64,000 bases of DNA from Ceratothoa steindachneri (lineage: Eukaryota > Arthropoda > Malacostraca > Isopoda > Cymothoidae). Below are positions 22,100-33,290 of this stretch, piece after piece; the first letter of the stretch is position 1, and each line of letters begins with the position of its first letter. Position numbers and translations under genes: made by a program. The stretch lies in contig OZ018324.1 of assembly GCA_963969495.1 (NCBI GenBank), forward strand, positions 139,682,355 to 139,746,354, given 5' to 3'. The notes under the pieces were generated by a model, which did not search any database, was not told the origin of the DNA, and saw nothing but the letters and a program-made list of their open reading frames with translations.

Positions 22100-23565
22100 A
22101 TGTCTCTCAAGGCAGCAGACTGGACTTTACCGCCAAAAACAGAACCTTTAAAGGACAAGTTTACGTTTAATGAGTTGCGTTACACCTTATTTGCGGACAG
22201 TTTCCTGGTTTACACTATATCCAGTACGCCAGCTTTCGGCACCTGAGTGACCGAGGCAGGCATTTCTAGTGATTTAATACAGGATCTGGACAGAGGTCAC
22301 ATTCAGAGACTCTTGGCAAATGTGTGGTAATGTGCTTGCTTCTATCAAAACTGGGAGTAATGACTCTCTCTGGGCTAATTTCTGCCAAATTTGGTATCTT
22401 TGTTATGCTAGTTGATATAGAAATTGGTAAGGGATTGATGAGCATTTTTTTAATAGAAGAGGCCACCCATCTTTTGCAGAGGGTGTCGACAGCAATTTCC
22501 ACTTCCTCTTACTGGAAAATGTCACTTTTATTTTTTTTTGTATAGCACTACACAACGATTTTTACGGTCTGAAGGAGGCGTATGATCGCGCATGGCGATA
22601 TAGAATTGGGTAAAATACCAAACATCGTGGCAAGGCGAGGCGAGCTCGAGCGTTCCAGTCTACATTGCTGAATTTCTATGACATCGCTCAATCCACGTAC
22701 CGGTGGAGTGATTCCTGTCTTGCCCAATACTGCAGGAAGAGCTCTTCCTACAAGGTTTCCTTAATGTCGCAATCTTTGCGCTGAACATCAACGGTATGAC
22801 CTGTGCTGCCGGAAGATATGCATCATATGCTCATAGATGACAAGGTTTTGGGCTCTTTTGGTTCTGACTAAGGCCAACTGGATTCTCAACTTTAATATTT
22901 ATTGAACGCGATCGGTTTTACCTATCCGTATTAGAGTTTGAATGGTGGAAGGTGGAATGTATCCACTACATTAGTATCCCTCTCTAGTCTTGAGCATTTA
23001 GAGATCATTTTACCCTGGGTTTCTGGGCATGTAGGAATTGCTAAATACGAGAGATATGATCACACGCAACCTTATCCAGTGCTGAGATGTCGATGACGTT
23101 GCGTGCGATTAGCTGTGGCTGCTCTCCTGAACCTACCAGCTAATATCACGGTAGCTTCAAAAAGCTTCCTCTGCTCTATTAATTTAACAGGACGAAGCTA
23201 TTTGATGGAACGTTCCAATGAACCTTACTGTGATTACTTCATTGAACCCCATATTTTTCGACGCATTCTTTTTGAATCTCTCTGGTGATGGATATTTACG
23301 CTTTTCCTTTGTACTCGGGAGAGCTTCGCGAGTCCAGAATTGTGGAATCTGAATAATTTTATGGCAGTGTTGTTTAGCACATGTTCCGGCGCCTTAGATA
23401 GTTTCTCCCCATCACTTATAACCCAGTTTCTTTGTTTTGGGGGGGCTTTTTTTTCTTTATCCATTTATTTTGTTTTAAATATAGCATATTTATGCTTAAG
23501 TGATTAAGGCCCCTTATGCCCTTGGTGGTTTTCGCGAGATTAGTACTATAAAAAAAAATTAGGGC
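22100..23565 (+). pseudogene. Family 1 ORF2 remnant and 3' end
   Basis: Follows ORF2 in order: FT..(K)..DKFTVSELR block (22120-22190), LGERG block (22235-22260), an unrelated insert of about 270 bases (22265-22535), then FDLKEAYDRAWRY (22560-22605), RIRV and GVPQ regions (22690-22750), the LPEDM-HHML-DD block of the RT active site (22805-22850), the end of RNase H (22985-23060) and the C-terminal region (23100-23290). All frames are broken. It ends in a decayed 3' terminus near 23500-23560. Confidence 0.7.
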
Positions 23566-24005
23566 AACTCATGCTCTTGTAGCTAGTCGCTAACTTTGAC
23601 CTTTTTAAATTAATATATATTGCTGCGTCTCGCAGTCTGTCGGGCACACTCTTGGCGAATGCCCAAGGCTGAGTTATGTAAGCCAAAGTTGCCTAGCCAG
23701 GTACCAGTACGAACGGGGCGCTTCCGCTTTTCCGTTCTATACGGGAAGAGCTTTACAGCTAATTATAGCTAAAAATTTTAAGAGGCTGGCCTCCATTTGT
23801 AAAGTCATTTTTATTGGACCAGTTTCAGTCAAGTTTTGTAATAGCAGACCTAATTTTAGCAACTGATCATGCCTATTTATTCGTTTTAATCGGTTGAGTT
23901 AAATTTTTATATTTCGTAGTTTTTAAGTTTCTCTTGGTATTTTAATTTCATTCTTCTTTAAACAATTAGCCTATTCCTAAGCTAAAATCCATTAAAAACA
24001 ATAGT
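23566..24005 (+). mobile_element. Stacked family 1 3' fragments
   Basis: Two further 3' pieces. The first is only a stem-loop (gggcaactcatgctcttgtagctagtcgc, 23563-23592). The second restarts in the ORF2 CCHC region (cagtctgtcgggcacactcttggcgaatgcccaaggctgag, 23630-23671) and runs into a decayed 3' UTR (tagcctattcctaagct). Confidence 0.6.
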
Positions 24006-24233
24006 AAATTAAGCACTATGCAGGGAGTCTCAAATAGTGCTGAAAATTTTTTCACAAATTGGTCTGAATGCTTCTCAAGCGGAAAGTGATTGATAAAAAC
24101 TACTCTAGGACCAAATTTAACTTAATCTTCTTCACTACGTTTCACTTGAATGACAAATTAACAGTAAATATTTTAAATTTTATTTAGGATACAAGATCAC
24201 GTTATAATTTAACTGATCATTAAATCTTTTCAG
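24006..24233. other. Intron sequence before exon 5
   Basis: AT-rich, ending in the strong acceptor taaatcttttcag. No other feature seen. Confidence 0.5.
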
Positions 24234-24524
24234 GCTCGGAGGCCTGCGTTCATGAATTTAAAGGCAACACTTGCCCAAATCCAGGTCGATGCATAACCGT
24301 GGCCCGCCTGAGAGAGCAGATCCCTGGCCTGCAAATCGAAGACGTCGAACCTTTTACCATTGTTGACCTGAGATCCCTCGCTAACCTGCAGCCTCGTCGA
24401 CGTCCTTTGTTAGATGTTGTGCACGAACTCGTTATTATATTAGCACTAGATTCACGTAATCCGGAAAGAGTAGATGGTCTGCAGCTACATTGCCACCATA
24501 ACCCATCACTTCTTTTGCTCAGAA
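24234..24524 (+). CDS. Host gene exon 5, module with Cys/His motifs (phase 1-1)
   Basis: Exon of 291 bases, acceptor aatcttttcag, donor cagaa/gtaagt, open in phase 1. The N-terminal part has a cysteine cluster (ACVHEFKGNTCPNPGRC), then VARLREQIPGLQIEDV, FTIVDLRSLANLQPRRRP, a hydrophobic helix-like segment (LLDVVHELVIILALDSR), and LHCHHNPSLLLLR at the splice site. The cluster C-x-H-x(5)-C-x-N-P-x-R recurs in exon 10 (CGHIIAGGSCDNPKR), as do the VDL and CxH blocks, so exons 5 and 10 look like a duplicated pair. No known family is recognised. Confidence 0.8.
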
Positions 24525-25397
24525 GTAAGTCTTAGCACTTAGTCTTCTACAAAAGTCGGTGAATGAATTTGTATAGGAATGCTTGATATTTTGGTGTCAT
24601 GTGTTTACTTTATGGCCCAAATTAGAATTTTGGCATCTGAATTCATAAATTATTTCAGCCTTAGGCTTTTCCATCATAAGATTTCCTCTCCCATATTTCT
24701 TTAAGAACCTGCAATATCTGGCTGTTCAGAAAATAATGCCAGGTCCAAAATTAACTTTAATTAAACCTATATTCTGGTACCATGTATCTTCTCTACACTT
24801 CCGGTCCCGAATAATAAGGCTATTTTGACCCGCATGAAAAACCTCTTAAGCATAAAATCAAGAATGCATTCTTTAGAACTATTCTGCGAAGAAATTTTTA
24901 ACGGGAATATGGTAAGTGGTAATAACTATCGGAGCACAAGTTGAGGAGTTTCTCTAATAGTATGTAGCATGTAATCTAACATTGTAACGAGGCAAAGTTG
25001 TCGGCATTCAATCGAGAACCACCAGCAGAGTTTAACCTTAACCAGATTTGCATTTACTTCCTTTGTTGGAGGTTTATGCTTTTTTGTGTATAGAAATTAG
25101 TACATTCAAGTGAGCTCTAATGAATCTCATTGAGATTCACCATAGAGCTACCATAATCTTTTAGTGAGCTTAGTTTTTTTATAAATGACTAGTACTTCAT
25201 CCGTGTGAAGCAAAGATAGTTTGCAATTGTTATAAGGATTGACTATTGATCTTGATCCTAAGTCAGATATCAGTTAAGAAACGCAGCATTAAACAAAATT
25301 AGGACCTAAATTTGCCTTTATCGATTTTATGAACTAATTTATAAAGCTTTTCACCATGCGATTGTTATAGTTAAACATTATTGCAAGGAAATCATTT
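24525..25397. other. Intron after exon 5, no exon supported
   Basis: An acceptor-like ttatttcag at 24659 opens about 57 codons but lacks a donor; a GTAAGT at 24913 has no phase-compatible acceptor. Otherwise AT-rich intron. Confidence 0.4.
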
Positions 25398-25931
25398 TCC
25401 CGTAAGACGCACGGCGACCTGGCCACCGTGCTAACGGGACTCAGCGCCCCGTCCGGCCCCAGCTTGGCATCCTTTTTCTCATTCTGCTAACACAAACTTA
25501 GTCTAGTCTTCCGTACCAATTCTTTCACCCTGCATAGTCCTTCCATCTAAGTTTGTTCGTCGATCTGGTCCTGCCTCTGTTGGTAGGTGGGTGTTTGAGC
25601 CGCTGTGGCGCTCTTGGGGAAGGGGGGCTTTGCTTCACAAACCGGTAAATTTCGGAGGCTGTCTGGCCATTTTTAAAACTGGTTAGGTCAGGGGTTGACG
25701 GAATTACACTCCCGGTTGAGTCGGCGCTACGACTAGGAGTCTCACCGGTAGACAGTGACTGCGCTGCGCGAGTTCACACCCTCTTCTACTCTACTGTATA
25801 TATGTAATAATAATAAAAAGTTACTCTCCCAGAAGTTGCAGAATTCTGATTTTCGTACTAGGCTTGTCAATAAGTCCTCTTTTCCGTGCTTGTTAGATCC
25901 CTTCGCATAAAAGTTAGATCCTTATTTAGAC

Positions 25932-27350
25932 TATTCTAGTTTCCTAGTGCTGAATACCAGTTCTGGGTCACTGCTTTCTAAATTAGACAAGTTGGATTTG
26001 AATGACGAGTTTGAGTCTCGTTGTGTTGCGCCCAACTCTATGTGGGCCCGTGGTAGTGGCGATTTATTGGTTGAGGTATCTTCGCGAGAGCAGTGTGGTG
26101 CCGTGGGGAATTTGTCCTCCAATTTGGAGGTCTCGGTTTCAGTTGTGCTCCACCCTCGCCTCAATTTTAAGGTGGTGATTTGCTCGAACGAATTATTGCA
26201 GTATGATGTTTCGAGACTAAAATAAACTTTCGTCCCACAGAGTTACGGACGTTTATAGTGGCTCCTAAGTCTGTTGCTCCCGCTAAGGTTCCTCTGAGTA
26301 CGCTCATAGTTACCTTTGATTGTCAAGATCTGCCCCAGTTTGTTCGTGCTGGTTATCTTAGTGTCTTAGTGTCCCAGTGTCCACACTTCCCGTTATGTCG
26401 AGCTCTCCAGACGAGGTTTTAATTGCCACCAGTTTGGCCATATGAAAAGCAATTGTAAGCAGCCTCGTCGATGTGTGGCCTGGGTGTTGGCGTATCATGG
26501 CTTCTCTTGTCAGAATCATGGCCTCTTTTCAGAATCATGAATGTTGCGCCAATTGTATAGGTTCCCAAGACAGGGCTTCGCTTTCTAGTTCCCTATTTCT
26601 TTCTGAGAAAGAGGTCCTGGCCCTTCGGGACTCACTCAGGCTAGATTTCTGTGAGGCCCGCCGTAGGGTGCGGGTGCAGCTCGCCCTCCCCCGTCTCCTC
26701 TGGCCGCCACTTCTGACGTTCTCTAGGATGCGGCCTCCCGCCCTCCTTCCCACGTTCACCCCCACTCCTTTGTCTTCTCGCGGTCCCTTTGTTGCTCCTA
26801 CTCCCCTGCGTTCGGTACCTCCTCGCGGTTCCTCCGTTGCGCCCTCTCCTTTGTCATTGGTATCCTCTCGTTTTCCTCACTCTGTCGCGGGCCGTGAGAC
26901 TGACCGATAGAAATGAGACGCTAGAGTATATCCGGCACTTCCTCCAGGCGTCTGTCCCTCATGCTCCTTCCGTTCCTTTGCCTCGGCACAAACAGAAGGG
27001 TTCCTCCTCGCCCCTGTTCGTAGTCCAAGCGCGCTGCCTCAGATGAGACTGCTTTGGCCACAAAGTTGTTTGTTGAGGCGTACTCAATTTTGCCCTTTTC
27101 TCCTCCCCGGTCTCCCCTGGCGTCTACCGTTGGCATCCCTGATGCCATTGTCCTTTCGGCTCCCGCCGTTCACGCTCCCAAGTCCATGCTGGGTGCGTCC
27201 AAGGCTCATCTCAATTTGTTGCTTGCCCCTTCTGGGCCTTCTAGTAGTTGGGAACCTTAGACGGTCTCAGTCACTAGAATCCCGACGTTGGTGTCGAGAC
27301 GACGGTACTGTCTGCTATCCTACAGCAGAATGGTAAAGGGGTTTTCCCTA
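25932..27350 (+). pseudogene. Family 2 gag-like ORF1
   Basis: The open stretch 25947-26225 (SKLDKLDLNDEFESRCV, then a Val/Leu-rich part) continues in shifted frames through VAPAKVPLSTLIVTFDCQDLP, comparable in position to family 1 TLFVTFDCDKLPE before the zinc knuckles. The CHQFGHMKSNC knuckle, a Pro/Ser-rich tail and several stops follow. A 10-bp duplication (cttagtgtc, cttagtgtc, ccagtgtcc) lies at 26355-26383. Confidence 0.65.
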
Positions 27351-27539
27351 ATGGGAGGCACTCCAGCTCTTGCTTTCTAGCGTTCGGCCCTCGGTGATCT
27401 GTTTGCAATAAAACAAGCTTGGGGCTCGCCCTTTCTGGCACTTCCGAACTTTCGGGTTTTTAATGCCATCCCCGGGCCGGAGGGGTCTCATACTTGTGAT
27501 TTGCTTTGAATTTTCTATTTCCTACTCTCTGCGACACTT

Positions 27540-30230
27540 CCCGTCCGTACTACCTTGCAGGTTGTTGCTAAGAGGGGGTTTTACTTCCATGCTTCTAACC
27601 GTTTGTTCTCTACATCCCCCCAGGATTTTAGTTTGAGTCACTCTGATCTTTTAGAGCTTACAAGTCGGCTACCTACCCCATTGTTATTATTTGGTGATTT
27701 TAATTCTCGCCCCCCATCCCCATCTTTGGGTGATACTGCCCGTATTCCTCGGGGCGGGGTAGTTGAGTCCCTCTTATTATCAGTCCCTTTGTCTTTTAAA
27801 TTCCATCGACTTTACTTCTTATTATGTTCAAATGGATTCGTTTAGTGCTGTAGACTTGTCCTTTTGTTGGCCCGACTGTTTCCTAGAGTTGTGGTGGTGG
27901 ATTCGGGACGACCACCGTCTCCTGGTGGTCGGAGGATTGCGCGTTGGCTATTTCTGCCCATCAGTTGTTACATTCCCGTTAAAGGGGGAACGCGACAGTC
28001 TCGAATAGGGTCGAGCGGAACAGAATTCATGCTATTCGTCAAAGGACCCTCCGTCATGCACGCACCGAGTCATAGCACCGGTACATAGCTTAGATTTCTT
28101 AATCCACGCCACTGACTAGGTCTTGGAAGCGGGTCAATAAGATCCGAGGACGCTACACTGGTCATGCCATTCCCACTCTGAACATCGAAGACTCGCTTGT
28201 ATACGATGGCCGGTTGTTCAGCGAATCTCTGGCTGACCATTTTGCTTCGGTCAGTACCGCTGGTAGCCTTCCTCGACCGCCTCTCTATCATAAGTTTGCC
28301 ATAGAATCTCGCCTTTTAGATTTTACCACGTGCTCCACCTACTCTTGTAATGCTCTTTTCCGTCTGTGACCTGCGGGATGCTTTGTCTCACTGTGGCTCC
28401 ACCTTTCCCGGTGATTATTGCATCTACTAAGTTTCTCCGGCGTCTCCATCCCCACTCAGAATTATTTTGGTTGACCTTTCTAAACTTGCTTTGAGTCAAA
28501 GGAATCTATACAACCTCCTGGCGTGTGGGGGTTGTTATATCCTTTCTCAAGCCCGGTAGGGACGGTTTGGACCCCAGTCATGATAATCCGATTGATCTTA
28601 TGAGATGCCTAAGTAAGTTGTAGGAGAAGATGGTCCAGGTTCGCCTTTATTGGTTTTTAGAGTCCAATTCTTTCCTCTTTCATTGCGGTTTTCGAAGCGG
28701 TCGTAGTAATTTTAACCACCTAATTCGTTTGGAAGATTCAGTTTTACGGGCCTTTTCCTCCAGGCATCAAGTGTTAGCGGTGTTCTTAGACATTGAGAAG
28801 GCCTACGATACCCACTTGAGATATGGTATTTTACGTCATATATATGATTGGGGTATCGAGGCTTTTAAGAGTTTTTATTCAAGAATTTTTATCCTCCCGT
28901 AATTTTAAGATCCGTATTGGTGAAGTTTTCTCAGACTTGCGGATTGAAAAGATTTTCCCTCAGGGTGTTTTGAGTGTGAAATGTTTCTCCGTTGCCATTA
29001 ATAGTCTGCTGGTTTTGGTTTCCCTCTTTGTGGATGACTTGGCCTTGTTTTGTTAATCTTCCCGCTTGCCTTTTGCTACCCGTCGATTACAACTGGCAAT
29101 TGATGACATATCGGGTCATGTCGTCTCAAAGGGCTTCCGTTTTTCGGTCAACAAAACGAAGATCATGCATTTGAATCAGGGTCGTGGTGTACTTGGTCCC
29201 ACTCCCCTCCTCTCTTCTTGGATGCCACAGTGATTGAATTTCCCCATTTTTAAGTTCTTGGTTTTAACGCTTGATAGCAAGCTCACTTGGGTACCCCATT
29301 TGCGCCGCTTGATGGTGTCCTGTTCGAAGGCTATATATTTGATTAGGGTTTTATTCCAAACTGCTTGGGGTGGAGATAGGTTCACGTTGTGCTCGCTTTA
29401 TTTGGCACTAGTCCGATCTTAGCTGGACTACGGCTGCCAGGTGTATACTTCAGCGTCTCCTTCAGCGTCTTCTTCAGTTTTGAAAAAACTTGACTCTGTT
29501 CGTTTGCTTGGGGCAGTCTTAATAGTGGAGCCTTTCGCACCTCGGATATCTCTACTATTTGTTTAGCGTGGCGAGCTTACCTTGCATTACCACCGAATGA
29601 AGGTGTGCCTAAGATTTCTGACGTGTTCAGCAATACACTTAGTCTACAGTCGATGAAGGCCTTTTTGCCCAGTCCTCTTCGGCATCTTTTGAGTGGCTGC
29701 CATCTCTATCCCGGAACTGGGTCTCCAGGTGGGGACCATCTCTCCTCCCTGCGTGTTCCCGGTGTGTTCGCCCTCCCATTTCCGCTCGCTCAGTGTTGGT
29801 GTCCACCCTCATGAAGTCTGTATTGCTTTTTTGGCATTTCGAGAAAAGGTCTACTAACCCTAGTCTATTAAAGTGCCCGTTTCTTGAATATGCTTGTTCT
29901 CGTGCTCACCAGTTTCCAATCTATACTGACGGCTTAAAATCTGACCTGGGTGCTGGGGCAGCGGCGGTGTCCTCTACAAAGTCTCTTCAGTCCGCCCTCT
30001 CCTGTAGCACGTGTTTTTACCAGAGAGGTGATGGCCATTATTCTAGCTTTTAATTTGATTTTAATCACTAAGTTTTTGAGTTAATAGTTTTTTTTAGATT
30101 CCCAGCCTACTTCAGAGGCAGTTCTTTCTTATACATCCACACACTCTTTGGTGGCGTTATGTTGGGCTCCGTCTCATGTTGGGGTCTCTAGCAACGAAAA
30201 GGCTGATCGGCTAGCCTCGCGAAATCTAAA
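27540..30230 (+). pseudogene. Family 2 ORF2 (endonuclease, RT, RNase H)
   Basis: Endonuclease: PTPLLLFGDFNSRPPSPSLG (27674-27733). RT: CGFRSGRSNFNHLIRLED and FLDIEKAYDTHLRYGI (28685-28835), then RNFKIRIG and FPQGVLSV (28895-28980), and FVDDLALF (29029-29052), an RT active site that keeps both aspartates. Thumb region at 29240-29420 (FLVLTLDSKLTWVPHLRRL). RNase H: IYTDGLKSDLGAGAAA (29920-29968), CWAPSHVGVSSNEKADRLAS (30165-30220). It is spread over several frames with stops. Confidence 0.75.
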
Positions 30231-30340
30231 CGCGATGTTTTGTGACATTGGAGCAGACGAAGGGCTTGAAGCAGTTTTTTATTTTCATGTCCATTCTTCT
30301 GAGATGGGGTCGAATGGTTATTGGACTGCAATCAACATTG
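30215..30340 (+). CDS. Candidate host exon fused to retroelement edge (uncertain)
   Basis: After the RNase H end (KADRLASRN) the frame continues into sequence that does not look like retroelement (MFCDIGADEGLEAVFYFHV, then GYWTAINI) and stops being needed at a good donor (aacattg/gtaagt). With the acceptor ggctag at 30209-30214, inside the retroelement, the exon would be 126 bases, divisible by 3 and phase 1-1 like all the others. This could be an exon whose acceptor was replaced by an adjacent insertion, or a chance coincidence. Confidence 0.3.
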
Positions 30341-30427
30341 GTAAGTGCCTTTATCCGACTTGAAGACCATGCCGTGTTTTAAGGGACAAACTCGCTGATC
30401 CTCCTACTTAGTACTGATGTATACTCT

Positions 30428-30565
30428 TCATAAACCATTTGACTTTCGTGTTCCATAGCCCTCGAAATCTTTCAGAAAAATTAAATCTGTTTTACTGCGT
30501 GCAATCTCGGCAGCGATGGCATGCTGCGACAGGCCTTCCTTATGCAGTCGAACAATCAGACCACG
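30428..30565 (-). pseudogene. Tc1-type transposase N-terminal remnant
   Basis: On the minus strand this encodes GLIVRLHKEGLSQHAIAAEI, then ARSKT, then FLKDFEGYGTRKSNG. This matches the paired-type helix-turn-helix at the start of Tc1-like transposases (the G-L-S-x-x-x-I-A-x-x-I-x-R-S motif followed by the Y-G-x-x-K linker). Only the first domain remains; it lies immediately in front of the next family 1 copy. Confidence 0.7.
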
Positions 30566-30799
30566 TTCATCCCCACCCATACCTTCCCCACATCCCTTTT
30601 CCTCTCCTCTTAACATTCTATCCATTTTTACGCCGTGTCTAAGGTGGAGCCGCCCTGCCGATGGACTGCCAGGCCACCAGGCGGGAGGGGTGGTCCAAAA
30701 TGGCAGCGCCTGGATCTGCCAGGCCTGTAAGCACCTCTTGCAGTGTGGGCAACTGCAATAGGTAATGAGCTACTGCGTCCCGTATAAAAAGAGGGTCAC

Positions 30800-33290
30800 C
30801 ATGCCCATGTATGAAAAAAACAACCAAAAAACAACCAAAAAACCCCAACTTCCCCTGAAACAGCGACGGAGCCCCCCTCGGGCAGCTCCAGCAAAAAATC
30901 AAATCGAGGTCACCCCCCCTCCTTCTGTGCTTGCGCAGGGGACCCTCAATCTCTCTTCAACCGGAGAGGAGGCCTGCTCCTCTCGTACGCCTACGGGTAA
31001 AGGGGACTCCCCCTCGCCTCCTTCTCTGGAGGTGCTTTCGGGCACCTGCCTCTTACCAGCGGCAGTCCCCTCTGTTCATTCCAAGGGGACTGCCAAGAAA
31101 GCCACCAAGCAGCCCTTCACCAGCCACTCCAAAGCGAAGCGGCTTGGGAGGGCAAACCCCCTTAGGGGCAAGAGGGATCCCAGGCCCCTTCGGTCGCTTC
31201 CCTCAAAAGACCTGCTGGCAAGAATATTGAACCTTGCCGGGGTCAAGGCCCATGCCTCCCCACACAAGACTAGTGACGATACTGCCAACGGGACTTGCGA
31301 TGTCTTAGGGGGGCATGGCCAGCTGGAGGCCATTCCCTCTGAGATAAACATGGTCCTTGAGGAAACCCAGCCTCAGACGGTAGGGCCTTCCATGAGGGGC
31401 GAATCCGGGCTCGGCGCCAAGCACCGAACCCGAGTTCGCCCCTATGCATGGTTCTCCTCAAACAGCTGTGGTTTTCGAGGCAGTAGAAGGAGGAGAGGGA
31501 TCTCCTTCGACCGGTGCTTCCACGACTACCAGGACCTTCTCCATTTCGAAGAAGGACCTGGCTGAGGCCGGTCCATCTCGCCTGGGGTTCCTTCCGGCGG
31601 AGGTGAGAAGCGGGTTCATTCCCCGCCCTCCTCTCCAAAAAAGAAAAGAAAGACTAAAAAGACTAAAAAGACTACAGACAAAGACTCGGGGTTCCTCTCT
31701 ATCCGCGGGGGATACGGGGACGGATGGGTCTGCTGCCAATTTGGCAAGCGACCAAGCTAAGATCAGCACTTGCGGCCCTTCTACCCCCCATCCCCCTCGG
31801 GTACGGAGCTCATGACCATGAAAACGACTAAAAGTGCACAGGGCGGAGCCTCGATGACATCGGGGCCCCTCATTCAGAGGTTACCTGGCGTTTTCGAGCC
31901 CGCTGGCTTCAAACGCTTCCTCGTTATTCGCTTCACTGATGGCGGCATTTTGTCTCAGGGCAACATAATCCATCAGAGGAGAGGATTAGCTAGTGCAATT
32001 AGTAGAGAGCTGAAGGTGACACATTTCTCGGACATGAGCCTTCTAGCAAATGTGGCGAATCCCGCCGAGGCGGCCAAGATAAGTACTCTTCGGACAGTTC
32101 ATGGCACCCCGGTGAGTGTGACGCCGCACTCTACCATGAAATTTGTAGAAGTAGTAGTTTATGCGAGGGAACTCGTTGACTACTCCATTGAGGACATCAC
32201 CCTAGAGCTAGCCGACCATGGGGCGATCAAGGTCGAACGTGTGATAAGAAAACAGGAAGGGGCCTCGAGACCCACCCCTACACTCTTCGTCCCGTTTGAC
32301 TGGGACGAGCTCCCTTAGTCTGTGCGTGCCGGTTGGTACCGCTACCGCGTGAAAGCATTCGTGCCACTGCCACTGCGGCGCTATTACTGTCACCGCTTCG
32401 GCCATACGAATCGCTCTTGTAGACGTGCCAAGTCAGGGTCACCCGAATTCTGTATAAATTGCTCCAAGGTCGCACACGATAAGTCTAAATTGTGTGTGGC
32501 AAAGTGTGTCAATTGCGGAGAGCCGCACCCTGCTTCTTCGAAGAAATGTGGTGCATATCTCCTTGAGAAAGAAATCCTGGCCGTTTAGGACCAGGACCGA
32601 CTTTCATTCCGCGAGGCTAAGGACTTGGTCCTGGCGCGCCCGGCTCTGCCTGGGACGTCATATGCCTCAATAGTCAAAAAGGGACCCTCTACTCATGGCC
32701 CATGTAGGCCAACGAGCATGGTTGTTTCCACGCCAATTGAGAGCCTTTCTGCGGGCTCCACCCAACCCGGGTGCTCCCCTGGTAAAGCTGGCGGCAAAAA
32801 GGGTTTATACCCAGCCCGGACTAAAACCAGGGCTTGCCTCTCTTCCCCTAGCGTGACCGTTTCCCATAAGGCGAAACGGCCACGCGCCTCCCGAGTCGGT
32901 AGACTCCCAGGAGGCCACACCGCTAAGTTGGTCGCTAGGCCATCTTCCGGGGTTCCCTAAAACTGTCCCTCAAAAGGAGGACGGCAATAAAAGAGGTTTA
33001 GCTCCTTCGCCCCCCCCCCGAGGTGTGGCGGTTGGCTCGGAGACAAAATGACCTCGAAAAGAGGGCCTCTCCCGCCTCCGAAGCCGCAACGCCCACCTAA
33101 GGTTTTGAGGCGAAGGGAGGAAAAGACTTGAATGGCCAGCCCAATCTCCCCCAATAGGTCCTCGAAGGTGACAGCGCCTTCAGCGCTTTGTCTGGCCAAC
33201 AGCGTCCAGGGTTCTGCCCCCGGGAAGCGCACGGCGATTCCCGTGAGGGTCTTCAGTTCGAGGAGGGCCCCTACGTCTCCTCCGAGCTAG
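30800..33290 (+). pseudogene. Family 1 gag-like ORF1, three zinc knuckles, frameshifted
   Basis: Opens with MPMYEKNNQ after gtcacc. The first 220 codons are Lys/Pro/Ser-rich with LLARILNLAGVKAHASPHK and VLEETQPQTVGPSM. Frameshifts occur near 31400 and 31800, then a clean stretch runs 31803-32318 (LIQRLPGVFEPAGFKRFLVI, VDYSIEDITLELADHGAIKV) to a TAG. In the same frame follow the zinc knuckles (YYCHRFGHTNRSC with the first Cys replaced by Arg, CINCSKVAHDKSKLC, CVNCGEPHPASSKKC), a second stop at 32586-32588 and a Ser/Pro/Lys-rich tail. Function in intact copies: RNA-binding particle protein. Confidence 0.85.

Larger units (their letters stand above)
25398..30230 (+). mobile_element. Family 2 I-like non-LTR retrotransposon, degenerate
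   Basis: A second non-LTR family on the plus strand. It has a GC-rich leader (25398-25790, starting cccgtaagacgcacggcgacc, which resembles the family 1 leader start), a gag remnant with a zinc knuckle (CHQFGHMKSNC, about 26425-26457), an endonuclease remnant (LLLFGDFNSRPP, 27680-27715), RT blocks (28680-29060) and an RNase H (29918-30220). The order and the presence of RNase H place it, like family 1, in the broad I/Jockey-type group. Many stops and frameshifts; dead. No 3' UTR is seen; the RNase H runs into unrelated sequence near 30225. Confidence 0.75.

Noticed and set aside
24660..24830. Additional host exon after ttatttcag
   Set aside because: Open for about 57 codons, but no acceptable phase-1 donor before the stop.
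24850..24912. Additional host exon ending at aatatg/gtaagt
   Set aside because: The only acceptors give phase 0 or stops, unlike all other exons.
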